Shown piece by piece: positions 1 to 5,772 of a stretch of DNA of 7,519 nt. The stretch's first letter is position 1. Each line of letters starts with the position of its first letter. The position numbers and the translations under genes were made by a program. This DNA is from an uncultured Intestinimonas sp. GTDB taxonomy: Bacteria > Bacillota_A > Clostridia > Oscillospirales > Oscillospiraceae. The notes beneath the pieces were generated by a model. That model searched no databases. It saw only the letters and a list, made by a program, of their open reading frames with translations, and was not told the DNA's origin. Where the stretch lies: contig CAUBHZ010000080.1 of assembly GCA_958435885.1 (NCBI GenBank), positions 1-7,519 of the forward strand, written 5' to 3'.

Positions 1-877
1 TGAGGGCGGTCTCCTCGCCGCAGACGAAGGCGCCGGCGCCCAGGCGCAGCTCCAGGTCGAAGTCGAAGCCGCTCTCAAAGATGTTCTTGCCCAGCAGGCC
101 GTACTCCCGGGCCTGGTCGATGGCCACCTGGAGGCGGTGGACGGCGATGGGATACTCGGCCCGGACGTAGATGTAGCCCTGGTGGGCGCCGATGGCGTAG
201 CCGGCGATGGTCATGGCCTCGATGACGCTGTGGGGGTCGCCCTCCAGCACGGAGCGGTCCATGAAGGCGCCGGGGTCGCCCTCGTCGGCGTTGCAGCAGA
301 CGAACTTCACCCCGTCGGGGCTGACGGCGTCGTGGGTCATCTGCCACTTGCGGCCGGTGGGGAAGCCGGCGCCGCCCCGGCCCCGGAGGCCGGAGGCCAG
401 CACGGCGTCGATGACCTGCTGGGGGGTCTGCTCGGTGAGGGCCCGGCCCAGGGCCTCGTAGCCGCCGGTGCCGATGTACTCGTCGATGCTCTCCGGGTTG
501 ATGACGCCGCAGTTGCGGAGGGCGATGCGGTACTGGTTTTTATAGAAGCGGGTGTCCGAGAGGCTGGTGACCCGCTCGGCGGTCTCCCCCTCCTTGTGGA
601 GGAGCCGCTGGACGATGCGGCCCTTGACGATGTGCTCGGAGACGATCTCGGGCACGTCGTCGGGGGTGACGTGGGTATAGAAGGCGCCCTCGGGGTAGAT
701 GAGGACCACGGGGCCCATGGCGCACAGGCCGAAGCAGCCGGTCTTGACCACCCGGGCCTCCTGGTCCATGCCCTGGGCCTTCAGCTCCCGCTCAAAGGTC
801 TCGATGATCTTGGGGCTGTTGGAGGAGGAGCAGCCGGTGCCGGTGCACACCAGGATGTGGGATCGGACAAAGTTCAT
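1..877 (-). CDS. hndC: HndC/NuoF-like NAD(P)H-binding flavoprotein subunit of [FeFe] hydrogenase (3' end cut by window edge)
   Basis: This is the diaphorase subunit that passes electrons between NAD(P)H and the iron-sulfur chain of a cytoplasmic multimeric [FeFe] hydrogenase. Only the first 292 residues are inside the window, and family members are usually around 600 residues. Residues 1-100 form a thioredoxin-like [2Fe-2S] domain with Cys11, Cys16, Cys48 and Cys52. The NuoF/51-kDa core follows, with the glycine-rich nucleotide-binding motif GRGGAGFPTG (166-175) and the FMN-site motif CNADEGDPGAF (195-205). The visible part ends in the CGEET motif (286-290). The ATG at 877 has a strong AAGGAGGAGGGG ribosome binding site (895-884) that overlaps the stop codon of the preceding gene, so translation is probably coupled. 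The order HndA, HndB, HndC matches the Desulfovibrio Hnd operon. The missing part should hold the remaining NuoF core and C-terminal Fe-S motifs. A stand-alone NADH dehydrogenase NuoF is less likely, because no other complex I genes are visible. Confidence 0.93.
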   Translation of the reverse strand, partial: MNFVRSHILVCTGTGCSSSNSPKIIETFERELKAQGMDQEARVVKTGCFGLCAMGPVVLIYPEGAFYTHVTPDDVPEIVSEHIVKGRIVQRLLHKEGETAERVTSLSDTRFYKNQYRIALRNCGVINPESIDEYIGTGGYEALGRALTEQTPQQVIDAVLASGLRGRGGAGFPTGRKWQMTHDAVSPDGVKFVCCNADEGDPGAFMDRSVLEGDPHSVIEAMTIAGYAIGAHQGYIYVRAEYPIAVHRLQVAIDQAREYGLLGKNIFESGFDFDLELRLGAGAFVCGEETAL

Positions 878-893
878 CTCTTACCCCTCCTCC

Positions 894-1262
894 TTATTCC
901 GCCGCCCCGATGGTATACTCGGTGACGGGATTGTGGTTGACCAGATGCTCGGCGACGATGCGGGGCACCTTCTCCGGCGTCAGCTTCACGTAGGTGACCT
1001 TTTCCTCTCCCGGAACGTAGACCTCGGCGATGGGCTCCAGGCGGCAGACGCCGATGCACCCGGTCTGGGTGACGGTGACGTTCTTCAGCTCCCGCTTGGC
1101 CACCTCCTCCAGGAAGGCGGTGAGCACCGGCCGGGCACCGGCGGCGATGCCGCAGGTGGCCATGCCCACCACGACCCGGATGTCGTCGGCGCTGTTTTCA
1201 CGGATATCGATCTGCTTCTGCATCTTCTCGCGGATGGCTCTGAGTTCTTCCAGGCTCTTCAT
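894..1262 (-). CDS. hndB: HndB-like small thioredoxin-fold (2Fe-2S) ferredoxin-domain protein
   Basis: This 122-residue protein resembles the small ferredoxin-domain subunit found between the NuoE-like and NuoF-like subunits of Hnd-type hydrogenases. It probably relays electrons in, or stabilises, the complex. Residues 1-25 form a charged helix. A thioredoxin-like domain follows with Cys37 in the motif TCGIAAGARP (36-45), and Cys69 and Cys73 in GCIGVCRLEP (68-77). The usual [2Fe-2S] domain has two cysteines in the first motif, but here the second is missing, leaving three candidate ligands. Cluster binding is therefore uncertain. The ATG at 1262 follows an AGGGAG-type ribosome binding site and lies about 42 bp after the preceding ATPase gene. 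Its stop codon overlaps the ribosome binding site of hndC. The assignment rests on the motif and on the gene order. Confidence 0.85.
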   Translation of the reverse strand: MKSLEELRAIREKMQKQIDIRENSADDIRVVVGMATCGIAAGARPVLTAFLEEVAKRELKNVTVTQTGCIGVCRLEPIAEVYVPGEEKVTYVKLTPEKVPRIVAEHLVNHNPVTEYTIGAAE

Positions 1263-1304
1263 AGTTTCACTCCCTAACGTGTTGGTCTTGGTCCTTGGGA
1301 CGGC

Positions 1305-1844
1305 TCATGCCGTCTCCCCTTCTCCCTCCGCCACATAGGAGCGCATCCACTCGGCCACCTCCGGCTCCGAAAGGGGGACGTCGGGCCCCAGCACGGCCCG
1401 GATCTCGGCGGTGTCGAAGCGGAACTCCCCCCGCCCGGTCCGCCGGGTGTAGGTGAGCTCCATCCCCTCCGGCAGGCCCTGGGCCAGCAGAGCCACGGTG
1501 GAGGCGGTGTCCCCCAGCGGGGGACAGTCGATGTGGTCGGCGTGGAAGGTGGCGGTGACGGTGGTCCCCACCCCCAGCTGGCTCTCCACCCGCAGTTCGC
1601 CTCCGGTCTGCTCCGCCGCCAGGCGGAGGAGAGGCAGGCCCAGACCCACCTTCCGGGTGGTGCGGGTGGTGGTGAAGGGATCGGTGACATTGGCCAGGAA
1701 CTCCGGGGACATGCCCCGGCCGTCGTCGGCCACCGTGAGCAGCAAGAGCCCGTCCCGCTCCTCCACCGTCAGGTCCACATGGCGTGCCCCGGCGGCGATG
1801 GAGTTCTGGGCGATGTCCAGCAGATGGAGAGAGAGCTCTTTCAT
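1305..1844 (-). CDS. GHKL-type ATP-binding protein (histidine-kinase-like ATPase) in the hydrogenase operon
   Basis: This is a 179-residue soluble protein built around a GHKL (HATPase_c) ATP-binding domain at residues 1-103. The N box holds Asn14 in HLLDIAQNS (7-15). The G1 box is DDGRG (40-44). The F/G2 region runs DPFTTT (55-60) to KVGLGL (65-70), and GVGTT is at 91-95. There is no dimerisation or phosphoacceptor domain, no sensor domain and no membrane segment, so the automatic label 'histidine kinase' is probably misleading. A C-terminal extension of about 75 residues (105-179) has no function I recognise. I chose ATG 1844 because an AGGAGG lies 8 nt upstream and MKELSLHLLDIAQNS starts directly with the N-box helix; in-frame codons further upstream lack such a site. 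The gene sits between hndA and hndB, which links it to hydrogenase assembly or control. Its substrate or partner is unknown. Confidence 0.85.
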   Translation of the reverse strand: MKELSLHLLDIAQNSIAAGARHVDLTVEERDGLLLLTVADDGRGMSPEFLANVTDPFTTTRTTRKVGLGLPLLRLAAEQTGGELRVESQLGVGTTVTATFHADHIDCPPLGDTASTVALLAQGLPEGMELTYTRRTGRGEFRFDTAEIRAVLGPDVPLSEPEVAEWMRSYVAEGEGETA

Positions 1845-1889
1845 CCCGCAAGCCTCCTCACGGCGGCCCGGCCCTGTCACCGGGCGCGT

Positions 1890-2384
1890 TTATTCGTAGC
1901 GGTCCAGGATGGCCCCCACCTGATCGGGGGTCAGGCGTCCGTAAACATCGTTGTTGATCATCATGACGGGTGCCAGGCCGCAGGCGCCGATGCACCGGCA
2001 GGCGTCCAGGGAGAACTTCCCGTCCGGGGTGATGGAGCCGGTCTTGATGCCCAGCCGCTGCTGCACCGCCTCCAGCACGTCGGAGGCGCCCTTGACGTAG
2101 CAGGCCGTGCCCAGACACAGGCTGATCTGGTACTTGCCCTTGGGGTTGAGTGTGAACTGCGCGTAGAACGAGGCCACTCCGTAGACCTCGCTGAGGGGGA
2201 TGTCCAGCCCCTCGGCCACCATGATCTGGACCTCCTCCGGCAGGTAGCCGAAGATGTCCTGGGCCGCCTGGAGCACAGGCATGGTGGCGCCGGGCTGTCC
2301 CTTGTGCTCGGCGATGACCGCCCGCAGCCGCTCCTCCTGCTCGGGAGTGCCGTTGTAGGGTACAACGGTCTTCACATTTGGCAT
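1890..2384 (-). CDS. hndA: HndA/NuoE-like [2Fe-2S] subunit of NAD(P)H-linked [FeFe] hydrogenase
   Basis: This 164-residue protein is the NuoE (24-kDa) type electron-transfer subunit. It binds one [2Fe-2S] cluster next to the flavin subunit in cytoplasmic NAD(P)H-dependent hydrogenases. The N-terminal helical part has MPVLQAAQDIFGYLP (35-49) and VYGVASFYAQF (67-77), both typical of NuoE. The cluster ligands are Cys90 and Cys95 in CLGTAC and Cys131 and Cys135 in CRCIGAC; Cys129 is an extra cysteine. Length is normal for the family. ATG 2384 has a GGAGG (2398-2394) nine bases upstream. The gene is first in the second module and has its own candidate promoter (2482-2454). It is followed after 45 bp by the GHKL ATPase gene. 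A NuoE of complex I or of a formate dehydrogenase is possible in principle, but the HndB- and HndC-like neighbours favour a hydrogenase. Confidence 0.93.
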   Translation of the reverse strand: MPNVKTVVPYNGTPEQEERLRAVIAEHKGQPGATMPVLQAAQDIFGYLPEEVQIMVAEGLDIPLSEVYGVASFYAQFTLNPKGKYQISLCLGTACYVKGASDVLEAVQQRLGIKTGSITPDGKFSLDACRCIGACGLAPVMMINNDVYGRLTPDQVGAILDRYE

Positions 2385-2416
2385 AGTCGCGTTCCTCCTT
2401 TTTTCCCATACCGTGG

Positions 2417-2447
2417 ATCGCCCGTCCGGCGGGGGACCGGGGGCGAT
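2417..2447 (-). promoter_or_regulatory. Hairpin in the hndA 5' leader
   Basis: On the minus strand ATCGCCC (2447-2441) pairs with GGGCGAT (2423-2417), and a nested CCGG/CCGG stem lies inside. The hairpin would form at or very near the predicted 5' end of the hndA transcript. There is no U-tract, so it is not a terminator. A role in mRNA stability or translation is an inference. Confidence 0.45.
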
Positions 2448-2453
2448 ATTCCC

Positions 2454-2482
2454 ATTTTAAACGCTGGTTCTGGACACTTCAA
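2454..2482 (-). promoter_or_regulatory. Candidate SigA promoter for hndA
   Basis: On the minus strand a -35 box TTGAAG (2482-2477) and a -10 box TAAAAT (2459-2454) are separated by exactly 17 bp. They match consensus at 4 of 6 and 5 of 6 positions. Transcription would begin near 2447, giving a leader of about 60 nt before the hndA ATG. The surrounding DNA is noticeably AT-rich within a GC-rich locus, which supports a real promoter. Confidence 0.65.
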
Positions 2483-2515
2483 CCATTTTCTTTAATGAGG
2501 TAAACTTTTTTGGGA

Positions 2516-2541
2516 CGCAAAGGGACCCGGGGCTCTTTGCG
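2516..2541 (-). other. Hairpin directly after the PHP gene, between the two modules
   Basis: A nearly palindromic 26-bp sequence starts one base after the PHP stop codon. CGCAAAG pairs with CTTTGCG and the stem continues with one G-U pair and one mismatch. On the minus strand it is followed by GTCCC and an A-run, not a T-run, so it is not a classical rho-independent terminator. It may be an mRNA-stabilising or processing hairpin that partly uncouples the first module from hndA. Confidence 0.45.
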
Positions 2542-3258
2542 CTATCTTCCGCCCCGGCGCAGCCAGGCCAGCACCGCCGCCCGGGATCGGGCGGGCACCT
2601 CCATGAACTGCTCCGCCTGGACGATCTGGTGGAGGTAGTGGGCGTCGGTACCGGTGATGGTCTCCACCCCCCGCAGATCCCGCCGGGTGCGGGCAAAGTC
2701 GGGGGGACACCGACGGGAGACCTCCGCCAGGGGAAAGCCCATGGCCGGGTCCCACAGGCCCAGGTTGGAGAGCAGGGAAAAGCTGTCCCGGTCGATGTGG
2801 GCCGGGTAGGCCACCCCGCCGAAGGACTCCACCAGAGCGGCGGCCTCATAGACCCCGATGTTGGCGGCGCCGGAGAGCAGGGCCGTCTCCTCCCCCACCA
2901 CGTTGTCGTCCACGTCCATGAGGAGCTGCCGGCCGAAGATGGCCGGATCGTTGGTCCGGCCCTCCATGCGGCGGTGGACCTCCGCCTGGAAGGCCATGGC
3001 CCGGTCCAGGTCGGGGAGCAGGCACACCACGTGGACCTCCTCCAGGGTGCACAGCTCCATGCCCGGGATGGCCAGCAAACCGTAGGCCTCGGCGGCCTCG
3101 CAGAAGGCCGGGCAGTTGCCGCAGGTGTTGTGGTCGGTGAGGGCGGCCACATCCAGGCCGGAGAGCTTGCACATGCCCGCGATGGTGGCGGGGGTCATGG
3201 CCTCGTCCCCGCAGGGGGAGAGGCAGGAGTGAAAATGAAAGTCAAAATACAGTTGGAT
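2542..3258 (-). CDS. PHP-domain metal-dependent phosphoesterase with apparent non-canonical start codon
   Basis: This is a 238-residue PHP-superfamily protein, a predicted metal-dependent phosphoesterase with unknown substrate. Numbering from the codon at 3258, the metal-site motifs are His8 and His10 (FHFHS), Asp42 and His43 (TDHN), Glu68 (GMELCT), His76 (EVHVV), His154 (YPAHID) and Asp205 and His207 (GTDAH). This set looks complete, so the enzyme is probably active. No ATG, GTG or TTG occurs in frame between the upstream TAA (3297-3295) and ATG 3198, and starting at 3198 would delete the first HxH motif. A GGAGG (3272-3268) lies nine bases before an ATC at 3258, exactly where homologues I recall begin with a short MxLYxDxHxHS sequence. 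A CTG at 3252 is the alternative. PHP genes recur in clostridial [FeFe]-hydrogenase clusters, but their role there is not established. The family is certain; the start is not. Confidence 0.85.
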   Translation of the reverse strand: MQLYFDFHFHSCLSPCGDEAMTPATIAGMCKLSGLDVAALTDHNTCGNCPAFCEAAEAYGLLAIPGMELCTLEEVHVVCLLPDLDRAMAFQAEVHRRMEGRTNDPAIFGRQLLMDVDDNVVGEETALLSGAANIGVYEAAALVESFGGVAYPAHIDRDSFSLLSNLGLWDPAMGFPLAEVSRRCPPDFARTRRDLRGVETITGTDAHYLHQIVQAEQFMEVPARSRAAVLAWLRRGGR

Positions 3259-3273
3259 GGCCGCCCACCTCCC
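3256..3273 (-). promoter_or_regulatory. Ribosome binding site and putative ATC start of the PHP gene
   Basis: On the minus strand GGGAGGTGG (3273-3265) precedes ATC (3258-3256), with nine bases between the GGAGG core and that codon. CTG (3252-3250) would be 15 bases away, which is too far for an efficient start. This spacing decides in favour of ATC, but initiation at ATC is rare and is an inference. Confidence 0.45.
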
Positions 3274-3294
3274 GCGGGTATCGTCTGGTCTCTC

Positions 3295-3624
3295 TTACCG
3301 CATGAGCTGCTTGAGCACGGCGGCGGCGTCAAAGGTGGACAGCTTTGTCCCCAATATGTTGATGTTCTGCTGCTCGGCCCTCTGCCGCAGGGCCTCGTCG
3401 GGCTTGACGCCCTCGGTGAGCACCACACAGGAGACCTCCGCCATCAGGGCCACGGCGGCCACGTTCTGGTTGGACATGATGGTCAGCCACACATTGCCGG
3501 TCTGGGCGCGGCCCATGACCCAGCTGAGCAGGTCGCCCACGTAGCCGCCGCTGACCTCCCGCTCGGGTTCGGGCATGATGAATTCTGTCAGGGCCATCAC
3601 ATGGGCCAGTTCTCTTACGTTCAA
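3295..3624 (-). CDS. DRTGG-domain protein (second copy)
   Basis: This small 109-residue protein is a stand-alone DRTGG domain, a fold also found fused to phosphotransacetylases, cobyrinic-acid synthase-like proteins and CBS domains, with no settled biochemical role. The diagnostic region is the REVSGGYVGDLLSWVMGRA segment near residues 22-40, followed by an alternating beta/alpha pattern (VWLTIMSNQNVAAVALMAEV). It can be aligned by eye with the other DRTGG protein of this locus across most of its length. The start is TTG at 3624. An AAGGAGG lies nine bases upstream, and the TTG overlaps the TGA of the preceding gene as TTGA, so translational coupling is likely. There is no membrane segment. 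The gene sits between the hydrogenase-like Fe-S protein and the PHP gene and shares its reading frame with the latter, separated by one TAA. Confidence 0.83.
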   Translation of the reverse strand: MNVRELAHVMALTEFIMPEPEREVSGGYVGDLLSWVMGRAQTGNVWLTIMSNQNVAAVALMAEVSCVVLTEGVKPDEALRQRAEQQNINILGTKLSTFDAAAVLKQLMR

Positions 3625-4961
3625 TTCCGGGAACCTCCTTCTGGTTTCTTGCCTGGGACCCGACGCTGCCGGAAGGGCGCGGGCAGGTATTCGTCTGCGT
3701 CGCCGGTGCCCGCCATGTACTGCATGCGTTCCCGGACCTTGAAGATACAGTCCTCCATGCTGGCCCGGCCCTGGACCACGTCCTCGGCCAGGGCGTGGCA
3801 GGAGGGGGCGCCGCAGGAGCCGCAGTCCAGTCCCGGCAGGCTGCGCTCCAGCTCCTCGATCTTGACCAGCTTCTCCAGGGCGGCGCCCCGGTCCTGGTCC
3901 AGCTGGAAGGAGGGTAAGTACTGGAGCTCCCGGTCCACCCGGACCAGCTCCCGGTCGCCGCTGCGGAAGTCGTACCGGCTCCGGGAGACGGGCAAGCCCT
4001 TCATGAGCTTCTTGATGCGCATGCGGGCGCCGTAGGGGTTCTCCACCGTGAGACAGCCCCCCACGCAGCCCTGGGTGCAGGCGCACAGCTCGATGAAGTC
4101 GGCCTCGGGCAGGCGGCCGTCCTCGATCTCCTCCAGCATGTTGATGCAGTTCTCGATACCGTCCACCGCCAGGTAGCTCTGACCCAGCCGGGCGGCCGAC
4201 TCGCCGCCGCAGCAGGCCCAGCCCACCCCCATGATGCCCGCCGAGGACATGGGCTTGACCTCCTCCAGGTCCCGCATGGGACCCAGCAGCCGCAGGTAGA
4301 TGTCCCGGATGGCGAAGGCTCCGTCCAGCACCGGCTTCTCCAGCCCCTCCGGGGTGTGGGCGGCGGTGACCTGGGAGGAGCAGGGGACGATGGAAAAGAC
4401 GCCGATCTCCTCCGGCGGGAGTCCCGTCTCCCGCTCGGCCTCCCGCCGGGCCAGGATGGCGGCCAGCTCCACCGGGGTGATGGTGTGGGCCACGTTGGGG
4501 ATGAGCTTGGGGAAGCGGGTGCGGATGAGCCGCAGGATGGTGGGGCAGGCGGAGGAGATCTGGGGCATGACCCGGTCCTCTCCGCTGCTGATGGAGTGGC
4601 GGGCGTAGTCGGAGAGGATCTCCGCCGCCCGGGCCGTCTCAAAGACCTTCTGGAAGCCGATCTTCAGAAGGCCGTTGAGCACGATGTCGATGTCGTCCAG
4701 GTGCTGGAACTGGCCGTAGAGGGCGGGGTCGGGCAGGGCCACCCGGTACTGGTACTTCTCCAGCTTCTCCAGGCTGTCGCTCACCGACTTGATGGCCTTG
4801 TGGGGGCAGACCTGGATGCACTTGCCGCAGTCGATGCACCGCTCGTTGAGGATGGTGGCCTTGCCGTTGCGGACCCGGATGGCCTCGGTGGGGCAGTTCT
4901 TGATGCAGGTGGTGCACCCTCTGCAGCGCTTGTATTCCAGAATGACGGAATGTTTCATCAT
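3621..4961 (-). CDS. Ferredoxin-type protein with degenerate [FeFe]-hydrogenase large-subunit domain (probable redox/H2 sensor)
   Basis: This 446-residue cytoplasmic protein has three parts. Residues 10-58 are a 2x[4Fe-4S] ferredoxin domain (Cys13, 16, 19, 23 and Cys42, 45, 48, 52). Residues 80-320 resemble the hydrogenase large-subunit C-terminal domain. Residues 376-410 form a FeS domain (Cys380, 383, 388, 405). The four H-cluster-type cysteines appear conserved as Cys139 (SSACP), Cys194 (VPCSSQ), and Cys295 and Cys299 (ELCACTQGCVGGC). In active enzymes the first motif is TSCCP and the second is MPCxxKxxE. Here the proton-transfer cysteine is Ala138, the lysine is Gln197 and the glutamate is Ala200. 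Hydrogen turnover is therefore unlikely, and sensing or scaffolding is more plausible. No PAS or phosphatase domain is present, unlike longer sensory relatives. I chose ATG 4961 because GGGGTGA lies seven bases upstream; a TTG at 4982 has no ribosome binding site. Confidence 0.88.
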   Translation of the reverse strand: MMKHSVILEYKRCRGCTTCIKNCPTEAIRVRNGKATILNERCIDCGKCIQVCPHKAIKSVSDSLEKLEKYQYRVALPDPALYGQFQHLDDIDIVLNGLLKIGFQKVFETARAAEILSDYARHSISSGEDRVMPQISSACPTILRLIRTRFPKLIPNVAHTITPVELAAILARREAERETGLPPEEIGVFSIVPCSSQVTAAHTPEGLEKPVLDGAFAIRDIYLRLLGPMRDLEEVKPMSSAGIMGVGWACCGGESAARLGQSYLAVDGIENCINMLEEIEDGRLPEADFIELCACTQGCVGGCLTVENPYGARMRIKKLMKGLPVSRSRYDFRSGDRELVRVDRELQYLPSFQLDQDRGAALEKLVKIEELERSLPGLDCGSCGAPSCHALAEDVVQGRASMEDCIFKVRERMQYMAGTGDADEYLPAPFRQRRVPGKKPEGGSRN

Positions 4962-5005
4962 AGTGGGATCACCCCGTTTCAAAGGGACGCCGGACGCCCC
5001 GTGTT

Positions 5006-5428
5006 TCAGTTGATGTGGATCTTCATGGTCACCGTGGTGCCCACACCCACCTGGGTGTCGATCTGCATGTCGTCGGAGCAGCGCTTCATGTTGGGAAGGC
5101 CCATGCCGGCGCCGAAGCCCAGGTCCCGGGCCACGTCTCCGGCGGTGGAGAAGCCCTCCTCCATGGCCTGGTCCACGTCGGGGATGCCGGGGCCGTGGTC
5201 GGTGAGACGGATGGTGATGGTGTCCATCCCCACGTCCACCTCCACCTCGCCCCCGTCGGCGTGGATGACCATGTTGATCTCGCCCTCGTACATACAGATG
5301 GAGGCCCGGCGGATGACCTCCGGCGGCAGCCCCAGCTTCTTGAGGGTCATCTTCATCTTGCTGGAGGCCTCGCCCGCCTGGATCAGGTCGCCGCCGTCCA
5401 CCTCATAGTTCAGCTTCAGATCTCCCAT
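5006..5428 (-). CDS. RsbW/SpoIIAB-like GHKL ATP-binding protein
   Basis: This 140-residue soluble protein resembles anti-sigma-factor kinases of the RsbW/SpoIIAB/RsbT group. The N box is YEGEINMVIHADG (47-59) with Glu48 and Asn52. The G1 box is TDHGPG (76-81), the G2 box is GFGAGMGL (104-111), and GVGTTVTM (128-135) closes the fold. In partner-switching systems such ATPases phosphorylate STAS anti-anti-sigma proteins and bind sigma factors, but no STAS protein, SpoIIE phosphatase or sigma factor is encoded in this window. The ATG at 5428 follows a GGGGGAG ribosome binding site and lies two bases after the stop of the upstream DRTGG gene, so the two are probably co-translated. The Fe-S protein gene follows after 44 bp. 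The partner is unknown. The hydrogenase-like Fe-S protein is the obvious candidate by position, but this is inference. Confidence 0.87.
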   Translation of the reverse strand: MGDLKLNYEVDGGDLIQAGEASSKMKMTLKKLGLPPEVIRRASICMYEGEINMVIHADGGEVEVDVGMDTITIRLTDHGPGIPDVDQAMEEGFSTAGDVARDLGFGAGMGLPNMKRCSDDMQIDTQVGVGTTVTMKIHIN

Positions 5429-5430
5429 GG

Positions 5431-5772
5431 TCACTCCCCCGCCAGTCCTCTGCTGTACAGCAGGCCGCAGGCCATGAACATGCGCATCTGGGAGCGCATG
5501 ACCACGATCTCCCGCTCCCTGGCCAGCTCCAGAATGTCCTCGCCCGGCATCTTCCCCCGGACGAAGATGATGCACTTCATGTCCATCATCTCGGCGGTGC
5601 GCACCACCTGGGGGTTGACCATGCCGGTGAGCAGAACTGCCTGGTCCTTCACGTAGGCCAGCACATCGCTCATGAAATCGCTGGCGCAGGCCGACCGGAC
5701 CTCCCGGTCCAGGTACTCCTCGCCGCACAGCACCGTGGCGTTCAGGATGTCCCTGATCTCAAACAGCTCCAT
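5431..5772 (-). CDS. DRTGG-domain protein (first gene of the locus)
   Basis: This 113-residue protein is a stand-alone DRTGG-type domain. The core has LDREVRSACASDFMSDVLAY (21-40), then VLLTGMVNPQVVRTAEMM (46-63), then CIIFVRGK (67-74). It resembles the second DRTGG protein at 3295-3624 in length and in this order of motifs, so the two are probably paralogues. Exact DRTGG residues are not kept, so the ligand-binding capacity cannot be predicted. The ATG at 5772 follows GGGGAG five bases upstream. It is the promoter-proximal gene of the minus-strand locus, and only two bases separate its stop from the RsbW-like gene. No signal peptide or membrane segment is visible. Small DRTGG proteins next to hydrogenase-related ATPases recur in Clostridia; their function is not established. 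Confidence 0.82.
   Translation of the reverse strand: MELFEIRDILNATVLCGEEYLDREVRSACASDFMSDVLAYVKDQAVLLTGMVNPQVVRTAEMMDMKCIIFVRGKMPGEDILELAREREIVVMRSQMRMFMACGLLYSRGLAGE

Noticed and set aside
137..925. Long plus-strand open frames opposite hndC and the other hydrogenase-locus genes
   Set aside because: They lie antisense to genes with clear family motifs, have low-complexity composition (Gly, Ala, Asp, His or Arg, Pro rich) typical of shadow frames in GC-rich DNA, and lack ribosome binding sites.
4962..4982. TTG start at 4982 for the Fe-S protein
   Set aside because: No ribosome binding site precedes it, whereas ATG 4961 has GGGGTGA at the right distance and begins next to the first ferredoxin motif.
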